Shown here: piece after piece, positions 21,071 to 31,127 of the stretch
Numbering within the stretch: the stretch's first letter is position 1
Layout of the letters: each line of letters starts with the position of its first letter
Source of the DNA: Aldrovandia affinis
Taxonomy: Eukaryota; Chordata; Actinopteri; Notacanthiformes; Halosauridae
Direction: 5' to 3'
NCBI GenBank assembly: GCA_029706075.1
Contig: JAINUG010000015.1
Location: 4,437,154 to 4,501,153 of the forward strand
Length of the DNA stretch: 64,000 nucleotides
Program-made: the position numbers and the translations under genes
Notes under the pieces: model-generated
Seen by the model: only the letters and a program-made list of their open reading frames with translations
Databases searched by the model: none
Told to the model about the DNA's origin: nothing

Positions 21071-21338
21071 ACAATGCCTTTTTAATGGGCCATATCCCAA
21101 ATTATCTTTGCAAAATGTCATTCTTTATATGATCATTTCTGAAAATGTCATCCCATTCCTAGCCGTAATGAGCTACCAGGTATTTACCATTTGTTGTTTT
21201 TGGGGGTATACTATAATATGACCTTTCACTGCTGAACATGAGTACTACCATAGCTATTTGTATGGGGTATAGACCATAGCCACCTATCAACAGTCCACAT
21301 ATGTTTTTGGAGAAACACTTCAGTGTTTATGTGCTTAT
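21071..21338. other. Short non-coding interval
   Basis: Nothing recognised. Confidence 0.4.
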
Positions 21339-22650
21339 ATTACAGTTTTTCTCAATTGTTTACACACGTTTTCTGAAAGCATACCTCATATTCTCAGAAC
21401 TCTACACACAAATCCAAAAATACACACACAAAAGGCAAAATCTCCTGCAAAATTAAACTATGCATTCAAAACAATGTTATGTTTTCTCAAAATGATATTT
21501 TGTGTTCAAATGACACACACACACCATCATATGAATAGACATTTCTAAGAACCAATTGAACACTGATGTGCTCAATGTAAAACACTACTATGGATGGTAA
21601 ACACTTACTACGTATGTACAGTAGTCTGTTACTCTATACTCAAATATAAAGCACACAAATATACTGTAATATAAACAAAAATATGTTGTGATTTTTTTTC
21701 CAAAAATACTGTATACATCCCAACAAACATAAAGTTGGATGTGTAAAGTGTTCTACATACAGAACAAATAATAGAAAAGTGTACTGTACACGGTAAAAAA
21801 AAAAATTAGGCTGCATCCTGTCTTCTGTTTTGGTCTGGCCACAGCACCTCATCAACATTGCAGGCAATGTTCTCCCTGGCCAAGCAGCGGGGGAAGTATC
21901 GCCTAGCAAGGCGAATCCAGCCCCGAAAAGCTTATACAGCTATATCTGCACATGCATCTTCCATAGCTTGCAGAAGGGGTATACGCGTATGGGGATTGTG
22001 GTTATAAACCTTCCATCTCCAGGCAGAAAAAAACTCCTCTTTTGGATTGAGAAATGGAGAATATGCTGGGAGATAAACTACTGAAAAGCGTCGGTGGTCA
22101 ATGAACCAGTTGTGGACCAGAGCAGCCCGGTGGAAACTTACGTTGTCCCAGATGACAACACACCTGGGCTGCTCTGGGCCATCTATCTGGTCTGGTGGAA
22201 TGAGCATGTTATGTAGTGCAACATGTGTTTGCCCATGTGAGGAGTCAGTGTGGATAGTAGGAAATTTAAGTTTAGCATTTTGAATTGCAGTGTGTTCCAT
22301 GTGAACACAAGAGATTTTATTCATGAAGATTGTGCCAAATGTAGAGAATTGTGTGTTGTGTTATGAAAAAAGTATGGTTTAGAACTGCAATCTAAAGTGT
22401 AAAGCAGGAAATGTGCTTGTATTTTAGCAGAATTGGTTCAGGGAGTTGGTACATGAGTTACAGGTTGTGGATATTGTGTCTCAAGTACCAGTGTAAAAAC
22501 TGGAAGAAGAAATAACAATTAGTATTACGTAATTGTTTTGTTTAAAGTATTACTGTAATGATTTTTTACCTTGCGATGCCCAAATTGCTTTTTGCATTGG
22601 TTGTGTTGAAGCCTACTTTTCTCTGTTTGCACATAGTGCTGTGATTACTG
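21339..22650 (-). mobile_element. IS630/Tc1-superfamily DDE element, one end lost
   Basis: The left end starts TACAGTTTTTCTCAATTG at 21339 and continues with CACACA-rich, low-GC subterminal sequence. A minus-strand DDE transposase occupies the middle. Beyond it (22330-22650) is non-coding sequence including TGAGTTACAGGTTGTGG, which I read as the element's other flank. The matching inverted terminus expected near 22650 was not found, so that end is approximate. Confidence 0.65.
21806..22324 (-). pseudogene. DDE_3-type transposase, C-terminal half, one nonsense codon
   Basis: One continuous frame of 173 codons read from 22324 down to the TAA at 21806-21808 is interrupted by a single TAA at 21932-21934 (codon 131). 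It shows the second catalytic aspartate in VVIWDNVSFHRA (codon 60), the hydrophobic strand VVYLPAYSPFLNP and the third catalytic acid in NPKEEFF (codon 96). The spacing is 35 residues, typical of IS630/Tc1-like DDE enzymes. The tail, AWRWKVY and then GWIRLARRYFPRCLAREN, is characteristic of this fish family. The first catalytic aspartate and the N-terminal helix-turn-helix are missing. The first 30 or so codons do not fit the family and may be a rearranged junction. Confidence 0.75.
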
Positions 22651-22903
22651 TAAAATCATGGCCATTGCCAAACAGATGGGAGGAAAGAGTAAAGGGGGGG
22701 ATATAAAAACCTTCCATTTGCTCCCAGGTGGCCATCATCTGCACCAGCCTCCTTCCTGCGGGTTTCCTCCCCATCTCCTTTCCCCTTTGTTTTCATTCTT
22801 GCTTCCGCCATTGTAATTCCACCCCGGCCCACAAGTTTATTTACAACTCGCCCAATTCCCAGAGGGATGGCGGCTGATACACAAGGCAAGCGCAAGGACA
22901 AGA
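22651..22903. other. Short non-coding interval
   Basis: Pyrimidine-rich on the plus strand. Nothing recognised. Confidence 0.4.
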
Positions 22904-22925
22904 CTGTGTGTGTGTGTGTATGTGA

Positions 22926-22962
<37 letters not shown>

Positions 22963-22971
22963 TGAGTGTGT

Positions 22972-23022
<51 letters not shown>

Positions 23023-23035
23023 TGAGTGTGTGTGT

Positions 23036-23067
<32 letters not shown>
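22904..23067. repeat. Long TG microsatellite
   Basis: About 160 bp of TG repeat with a few GAGT and GTATG interruptions. Alternating purine-pyrimidine of this length can adopt Z-DNA. Confidence 0.95.
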
Positions 23068-23072
<5 letters not shown>

Positions 23073-26000
23073 AGTGTTTATGTGCTGCAAATGTCAGAGC
23101 TATAGATGCAGTTATGTAGGGCGGCTGCAGTTCAGAAGGATTCCCATTGCCCTCCTCCCGCCTGACACCTGGCCAAGCAGCCGTCAGTAGCTGATGTATT
23201 GACGTCGGGATGAAGTTACAAGGGCACCATCATGATTTGCAGTGTGTAGAGAAGACGATGCAGGGGGGAAGTAAGGGCGGGGAGGGAAAGGGGGGTTTAA
23301 ATGCTGTTCATCCTTCAAACCTGTCCATCATCCTCTTCCTCATTACTCATTGTCACTGAAGACCATTTCCTGGGTTTGACTTACAGATGCTGCCGTTTTT
23401 GTTTTTCCTTCAAGGTGATCATGAATATCTCTATTAAACGCTGAACCATGTGATGAATTACCACAATATCTAAACTGAATCATCAGGTAGTATACGTCAG
23501 TTTACATGCACCTTAAGCCCTGCACACACTGCATGGTTTGACCCTGTTGTGTTGCCATCCACACAAGATGATCAGGTCATAAGTAGCCAGTTTAAAAAGT
23601 CTTGATCTACCCATTGAATGAAACATACAGTTTGAGGATTTAACAATCACATTAGATGTGTTATGAAACAACGTTTTGCATTTGGTTCCTGTCTAATAGT
23701 GGGGACTGGTAGTTGTTTAATCAAGTCACCCATCAAAACATTTGTGTTGATCTTGTGCATTTTGCAAATACAGTAAGGATAGAATTGTTCTGATATAAAC
23801 AGATATGATAAACATAACTATTGCTATTCTATTGCTATGAAATTGCTTTAAATAAGGAATAAACAGAAAATGTTAAACAATTATATTTACATATGTGTTG
23901 GTTTGCCAATTTGGATTATAATGTCTTCTACATCTCTAAGTTCTGGATAGTTATTGATTCTAAGTCACATAAACCTTTCATGTAAAATTTGTATTCTTTC
24001 ATAGGGTTAAGTTTCCTTGGTGATAATTGGCTAATCACTGTTTTATAATAACACAGCCATTACTGGAAAGAAGTACCATCTGTGGTAACAATATGTCATG
24101 CTTAAAAGTTGCTGGAATGTCATGAACGTGATGGAAACGCACAATGGATACAATCGTGTAGTGTATACATACATGAGTACAATACATATTTAGAATAAAG
24201 AGTTTAATTCGTTAAATTAAGCAGTGTCATAATCGTAAAAGAGTTTAGAAGAAAGAAGATATTCCATGTAATGCTATTTTAGTGTTAGTGGTCTTTTTCA
24301 GTATCATCAAAATGAAATGTGGTGGTCTTTTATTTTTACAAAACAATATAGATTGTGGGCTGTAGCCTGCAGAAGCTTTGATTTAGATTTTTTTTTATTG
24401 TCCTACCCATGGGAAAAATCCCACCATCAATGTTGACAACTCATTGTTTAATAATCTCATCCATAAAATATGAATCTCTTCTGAAAGATTTCAGAAGTGT
24501 CTTCCCATTTGAAAAGCTACCCTGTTTTGTGTACAATTCAATCTCTATTTGAATCACTAAAATAGCACAAAGCTGTTTTTTTTTCATTTGCATGAAAGTC
24601 TTTTAAATACCTTCTCCTCTGACTTCCTTTATAAACGTATACAGAAATCCTACAACACACACCACTGTTTAACAACTGAGCAAAGCATTCAGCTCTTGCA
24701 GATACTTTTGGGTCTGATTCTTCAGTGAATAGCTGTTTTGGACTAGGCATTTCAGTCTGTATTGCATCTTCTCTCCGTATCAATGTCCGTGGAACAACAT
24801 CAACAGGCAGACGGAGATGGAGGACATAAAGTAATACATTGTTCAGTGCACAGCACTCCCTGCGAGGCAACAGGAGCAGGACAGCTGGCTTCTGGAGAGC
24901 AAACCTATTATAACAAACAAAATAAAACCCATTCTGTGTGTTGTACTGTAGTAAGCTGTAGGGGTGCTGGATGTATTCTAGTGTATGACCTTACCCAGTT
25001 GGACATGTTCTCTCTGTCACTGATGGGGGTGCACAAGGACAAGCTGGCTGAATTTTGGCAGCTCGTGAGTTTACAGGTGGCTTAGATTAGACGTCCTCGG
25101 GTTACACCATTAAAATGTTTTTTGGTTGGGAGACGCTCAAAGCGTCTTTTCAGGATGATCCTGTTGGACAAAACTATCACTGTGTACATGATACATTAAC
25201 GATTCCCATGTATGGAGTCCCTTGCTCATATCAATCTCATTTTAATATTCAGCTCATTTATTAAATTAAGCAGCGTCATTATCATTAGAATAGAAAATAA
25301 ACCTTACAGCCAGTGATCACTGCAGTTCATCCCTAGCTTATCTGATTAAATGAATTTGAACAATTGATTAAAAAACTGACATTATTCATTACAAATCGAT
25401 CATGTAGTGGTATCAGTAAATCCTACTTCATTCTTCATAAAGAATATGAACACATACAAGAACTTTGATTGGCATTGGCTTCTGGTGGCATGTTACACTG
25501 GACACATCTTGAACCCACCATGACCTTCTCTACCTGAGTAAGCCCCCATGGCCCGTTGATTGAAGAGTAGAAGAATTGCTCTCTAGGCGCAGAGAGGAAA
25601 TGATTTATCACTAGCAGGAAGCAATTAACTTGAAAAAGTCTTCCACTGCACGTGAAGCAGAGCAGAACTAAGCTCCATGTGGAATGAGTGAGCGTGGGGG
25701 GGTAACGTGGAGGGGGGGGGGTATTGTTTCACTGCGTCTGAGGCTGATGGGTTAATTATTTCCTGCAGATTTATGCCATAAGTCATATGGAGTGGTGACC
25801 GATGACATCGCTAGCACGCCAGAGAGGTGGGAGCCTTCATTGGGGGGTTGTAAGCGGCAGTGACAGTGAGAAGGTCATGTGATGGATGTGGTCAAAGCTC
25901 CAGGCCAATATGTAGTCATTTCTCTCTGCTCATGTTTCTGGGCTAAGGTCACACGAACAGAGGTATTGAATATGTCATTGCTCTAGCACATCCTTTTTAC

Positions 26001-26140
26001 TGGTTGTTTCATGAAATCTTTATTGACTGCACCCAAAACAGTGAGACTTCCAATGCAATGGAATTACCTGCCTCAACTTTGACAATGGTATATTATAGAG
26101 AAATATTCACATGCGGGCGAGACTTTTTGCTGGTATGATT
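23068..26140. other. Unique non-coding stretch
   Basis: No gene recognised. A short perfect hairpin AGACGCT-CAA-AGCGTCT lies at 25131-25147. The part from about 25540 to 25800 is repeat-poor, with phrases such as CAATTAACTTGAAAAAG and GATTTATGCCATAAGTC, and may be regulatory. G-runs occur at 25696-25720. Confidence 0.4.
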
Positions 26141-26145
26141 CAGCA

Positions 26146-26529
26146 GTGCCCCATTTTAAAGCTTTGTTTTCTTTTGTGACTTATTTTAAGTTAGCCAACA
26201 TCCTTCTGAAGTCAGTGAAGCAGAAGTCTCAGCTATTCAAAGCAGAGATTGATGCTCTGAGCTGTAATTTTGCTGCACAAGCCACACGACTTGGTGCTGT
26301 CAAAGACTGCTTCTCCGTGCAGATGTCAACTGTCCCACAGTGCATCTCCAGAAAAGATGTTTCAGAAGAACAGAGGGAACAGGAAAAGATTCTGAACATG
26401 CACGGTGGCAAGTTTGAGAGCCTGGAATGCAAAATTATCAAGCTGGAAGACACTCACATTGTCTGGCCCGCTGAAAGAACTGGCCATGACAACCCCATGG
26501 GATTTGTAAAGTTAGCAACTGCTGAATGA
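26146..26529 (+). pseudogene. L1-like ORF1 coiled-coil remnant
   Basis: A 127-codon open frame. Residues 20-100 carry spaced leucines and charged residues consistent with a coiled coil: LLKSVKQKSQLFKAEIDAL, then EEQREQEKILNMHGG and FESLECKIIKLED. It ends ERTGHDNPMGFVKLATAE. In L1-type ORF1 proteins the coiled coil normally ends in a LED.SRR.N.R..GL.E motif, and the phrase here fits that pattern loosely. ORF1 proteins trimerise through the coiled coil and bind the element's RNA. A host exon is a possible alternative but no splice context stands out. Confidence 0.4.
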
Positions 26530-27295
26530 TTTCCTTCCTTTGCGTGAATTGGCTTTGAGATGGAATGATCTCACTACATGTGCTGAAGCCAACCATCTGA
26601 TGGATGCTTCACTCCCCAGATTTTCATTCTTGTGTTTCTCTGTTACTCAGACATCGAAACTTCTAAAGGCGGATCACAGGTAAGGTCCAATCCATCGCCC
26701 CACTGGTGCAAACAGGCTTCCCTGCTTACAGTCCCACAACATTACAGATGATAAGCAGAGTACAGAAGCCACTGAAAGATTGCATATTTTTACTGTATTC
26801 CACAATACAGCTCAAAAGTTACTTATGATAGACAGCAGCATCTCCTCTCCTCAGTTTAAGTTGCAGAGAATCTCTGCAACAGTCTTGTCCATACATCTTG
26901 TATGCCATGAGAATATGGTTTCTATTGTTTATATGCTGTTATTAGTGGCAGTGCTGAACTGTACTACCTGACACTTTTTTGTGTCCCTTTTCTGTTTGGT
27001 AGTTTTGTCCTTTTGTTTATATTTTTGGGGTTGGTGATGGAAGTGGGAGTTCATTCTGGTTTGCCTGCTACAGGATTGTGGTCACTGGGGATTGATTTTC
27101 ATCTTTTATTGGGTTCTCTCTCTCCCCAGGTCTCCTTCAGTTGTGGAGAGTTTTCGGCTGTTTTGTTTGTTTTCATTCAGCCAGGGGCTTGTCCATTCTT
27201 TTATATTTTGTGCTAGTTTGCTTGGTTTTTGAGGACTGCTTCCCTTTTGTGCATGTCCAGGGACCGGATAAGTTATGTACACTGATATTTCGTTT

Positions 27296-27404
27296 TTTGA
27301 ATTGGAATATCTGCAGTAGAAATGTAACCCTGAGGAAAGTTAAGTGTTTAGATTTCCTGCATCACAAATGGGCTGATAAAGTTTTATTAGGGAAACCCAC
27401 TTGA
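27296..27404 (+). pseudogene. APE-type endonuclease start, possible L1 ORF2 remnant
   Basis: The translated phrase FLNWNICSRNVTLRKVKCLD, continuing FLHHKWADKVLLGKPT and a stop, resembles the opening of L1-type ORF2 endonucleases. The usual order is a WNV.GL strand, a K.....L....ADI segment, then QETHL. The asparagine of WN corresponds to a metal-site residue, and the QET glutamate position is replaced by GKP. Very short, so confidence is limited. Confidence 0.4.
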
Positions 27405-27409
27405 GGATC

Positions 27410-29217
27410 TTTGTAATTAAAATGAATATCCTCCTATGCGTTAATTTTCTATTTTCTCTGTTTCTGCTTTCCCCTCCTCCCAATTATTTTTATCGAAATA
27501 GATAGAATTTATTGAAATGTATATTGAACAACAAACTATCAAGCATTTGCTTCCCAACTCTATTGAGTCCTACATTTTCAGAATTTTGTTCCTTTCAGTT
27601 GAGGCTGAGAATATAACCAACTTCTCAGGTCATTTGGCATTCTATGGAAGAAGCCCCATTAATGTTAAAGCAAGGGAGTACACATATGGGAATTTCTATT
27701 TACATAAGTTCTTTCCTATTTTGCACAACAATCATTTATTGATACTTTCATAATCTTCTTCTCCCCTGGTCCAGCAAAAAAGGTTCACACTTTGAATGAT
27801 TTGTTTGATGCACAAGGTCCTTGGTTGTTCCAAGATTAGAAAGAAGTTGTGCTCTCCCTGATACATCTTATTTCTTGTTTCCCATTCCCTCCTTGTTTCT
27901 TGTTCATCATCTGCGAAACAAACAAATAATAAAAAATGGTGTCTCGTGGTGTATTGTTAGTTGTGATCTGTGTGACAGATTGCATCAGTTCAATCTCAGC
28001 CTGAGGTAGCTCTTTGACAGTGTGCTGCAACTATGAAAACACTTATGATAAACAACAAAGATCTTTCTTACAATTAGTTTATCTTCATTCCAAACTGAAG
28101 AAAATATTTTCAGATGTTTAACATTTTCAGATGGATAACTGTTGTGCCGGGCATCTATGAAAATAATTATAATTAATAATACTGTGTGTCAAATGGAAAT
28201 ATATTGTAATTTTTTCTCTACCTTCCTGACAGGTTTTATTATAGAAATAGTAAAAGAGACAATTGTACATTCCAGACACGTCTCCTACTCTGTTCTCAAA
28301 AGCAAGATATAAACATGATAATAGTTTGCTGGCATGGTAATAGGGTCTACCTTTCTCAGAAATGATGCTTCTTTACCTGTGGAGGAAATATTTCACTGTG
28401 TGTATGATAATATCCATGAACTGACAGCAGCAGCATTGGATCTTTTACTGTATGTCAATGTCAGATGACTATACTGCATATAATACCAATACGTTTTCCC
28501 TTTGAAAATCATAATTGGTCTGCTGGAAGACCAGTGAGTGTGTGTGGGGCAATAGTTCTTGTTGGAAAAAATTTACCATGTGAGAGTTGAAAACTGAGTT
28601 AAACAAAAACAATTCTGAAGACTAAAAATAATTTCTAAAACCCCAAAAAGTAGAACATACAAAACAAGAATAATTGAAAATAAATATTTTAAATAAATAA
28701 ATATTTTAGAGACTAGGATAATAGTTTGCAATGAGACATTGCACCTCAAAAAGGCAGTGAACAAATGATGAAACTATGAATAATGTATTCATTTAGCCAT
28801 TGTTCAGTTTTTCCTCCACTTTTCTTTTCCTCCTAACATTTTTTGTGTTAACTTTATGTATATTTAACCCCCTTTGAGCATGATTATATTTTCTAATTGC
28901 ATATCTCTGCTCTGTTTTTTTTCTTTGCTTATGTTTTTCCTTACTATTCATAACAAGGGTTGGTTTAACATATTATCACCTGTAGGTGTGACTGCATGAT
29001 GGCCATTCAGCTTGTTTATGCACTGGGCCAACTGCTAATTTCAACAGGCAGACAGGCATGCTTCTCTCATAAAGAGACATTCCAAGATGTTCTGACTGAA
29101 GCATGTTGCCAACATGCTTTTTGTGTGAACATATGTATTGTGTAACTGGATGGGAATAAATCCTGAACACGGATATTCATTTTCTTTCCGATATGTCTTT
29201 CCGAAACACAATTGGAA
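27410..29217. other. AT-rich non-coding stretch
   Basis: Possibly more of the L1-like relic up to about 27920, since phrases such as TLNDLFDAQGPWLF loosely recall the end of an ORF2 endonuclease. I could not confirm this. Beyond that nothing is recognised. Confidence 0.35.
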
Positions 29218-29570
29218 ATGGTCACCATTAATGAATTAATTAATTCATTATCTAACCCGCTTATTCCTGGTCAGGGTCATGGAGGGGCTGGAGCCTATCC
29301 CAGCATGCATTGTGCGAGAGGTAGGAATACATCCTGGACATCGCAGGACACATACACCATTCACTCACGCACTCATACCTACGGGCAATTTAGACTCTCC
29401 AATTAGCTTAACGTGCATTTATTTGGACTGTGGGAGGAAACCGGAGTACCCGGAGGAAACCCATGCGAACACGGGGAGAACATGCAAACTCCACACAGAA
29501 AGGGAATTCGAACCCGGGACCTTCTTGCTCTGTGGCGACAGTGCTTTCCATTGCACCACCCTATGGTCAC
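29218..29570 (-). mobile_element. tRNA-derived SINE with short target duplication
   Basis: On the minus strand it opens with GGGTGGTGCAATGGAAAGCAC (A-box region), then a B box CCGGGTTCGAATTCCC (near 29508). A body typical of a widespread fish SINE follows, containing on the plus strand GGACTGTGGGAGGAAACC, GAACATGCAAACTCCACAC and GGAGCCTATCCC. The tail lies at the left in AATTAATTCATTA repeats. ATGGTCAC at 29218-29225 and 29563-29570 is a probable 8-bp target duplication. Confidence 0.8.
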
Positions 29571-31107
29571 AATAAACAAGATAAAAAACAGTAAATTCTC
29601 AACTCCCCACTTTGGACTTCAAATGTTGTCCAGTACCATTAAAATAGCATCTCTAACCAATTAGGTGGCTAACCATTACAGCTTCTTGTCATATAACTGA
29701 TAATATGCATTATGAAATACATACTATATTAACATGAAGCTTGAGCATGTGGGAGAGGATCTTGCAATTGCATTGTAAAAATTGTAGAGAAACCATAAGC
29801 GTGAGTTACCAGAAGTGGTTTTGGCACAACATTTTTTTGTGTCATGTGAAAATAAGTGAAACTAGCACTTTTCCAAGTTATTTTCATAAACACAGCCCTG
29901 TTAATGAGGCCCCCTCCCATGTTAGTGCAAATGTGTGCATTTTATGCAGGGAAACTGCCAACTTTGGCACTAGAGTGAAATATTATCAGTGTGCCAGGTG
30001 AACTTGCTGAAGTTCTGATTCTTGAAGCATTTTCTCTACTGGAATAGGAAAAAATCGAAATAAGAGGACAAACTCAGAATATTAATATCTTCACTGTGTT
30101 GCACATTCACATTAATGAGAAGCATTTCTGTTCTCTGCTGTGATACCTCACTCCCCATTGTACCTCTGCTGTTTATGACATTGTGGCAGATAAAGGTAGT
30201 TTGTTATGCTGCCATGGCTGTGGTTATGTGTTTTACCGTGCATGCATATCAAACTCTTGCATAGTCTGTGGCAGTCAATCCCGCATGGTGCCAAAGAGAA
30301 CTGAAACAAGTGAGAAAGTGCAGAAATAAAGCTGAAAACTTGCACTCAAGCAACGAAAATTGTCCGGAATGGATTCGGTTTTGAATGCAAAATGCCTGTA
30401 AGGCAACCTGTTAACGCATTTTAAAGACCACAGGATTAGAATCAGCTTGAATCGAGGAAACCCGTTAATGTATGAATCCATTTTGTTTGCCCCTTGCAGG
30501 ATGTAAAAATCCATTTTTTGGATCCATGTAAGCATGCCTGGCTGTACTGATAATGGGCCATCCGGTCCAGCTGGAGTCAGTCAGCTCAGTCAGGCACCAA
30601 TAGGAGCCAGGTCAAAGTAAAGGCCGGTCCACATCCTATCGGCATCAAAACACAGATATCAGCAGGGCAGCCGGTATGTCCCCACACGTAAACCTGCCTG
30701 GCTCCCTACGGCAGTGTCTCTATGTAAATCAATTCCAGGAGTTTCGCCGCTCAAGTGTAATTGCAGTCCAGGAGCCATATATAAAAGTGACATTAAACAT
30801 CCTCCTATTCCAGTGAGAATCCTATGTACTGTCAGTCCTTTAACCTCACCACCATGTTCTGTCGTCATTTAGAACAAAGATATTTATGTTACTGCCAACT
30901 TAAAGGGTAAACACATGTCCGAATCAAAGCTGTCTTGCATACCTATTATAATTTAAGAGGGCACTTAAACAGCTCAGGACGTCTTTGCTCTGTAGCACCA
31001 GCGGAGATGAGTACATGTTATATACAGCCATATGATGGGTGTCGTGAGCTTTTAAGATAACTCAATTGTATTTCTCTGATGGGGTGTTTGTGTTTGTGTT
31101 TGTGTAT
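29571..31107. other. Unique non-coding stretch
   Basis: No gene recognised. The part 30540-30860 is GC-richer and repeat-poor, but shows no open frame with domain content. Confidence 0.4.
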
Positions 31108-31127
31108 GCACGTGTGTGTGTGTGTGT
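31108..31127. repeat. Short TG microsatellite
   Basis: About eight TG units. Confidence 0.85.

Larger units (their letters stand above)
26146..27404 (+). mobile_element. L1-like LINE relic (ORF1 end to ORF2 start)
   Basis: Two separate similarities in the right order and spacing suggest an old L1/Tx1-like element: a coiled-coil ORF1 part at 26146-26529, and a segment at about 27296-27404 that resembles the start of an APE-type endonuclease. The intervening 750 bp would hold the ORF1 RNA-binding half and the inter-ORF region. No ends or tail were identified. Similarity was judged by eye and is moderate at best. Confidence 0.45.

Noticed and set aside
22656-23090. 144-codon minus-strand open frame rich in threonine and histidine
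   Set aside because: It is the translation of the TG microsatellite plus flanks.
25131-25147. Hairpin AGACGCT-CAA-AGCGTCT followed by T residues
   Set aside because: Looks like a bacterial terminator, but the genome is clearly eukaryotic, and it does not match the histone 3' stem-loop.
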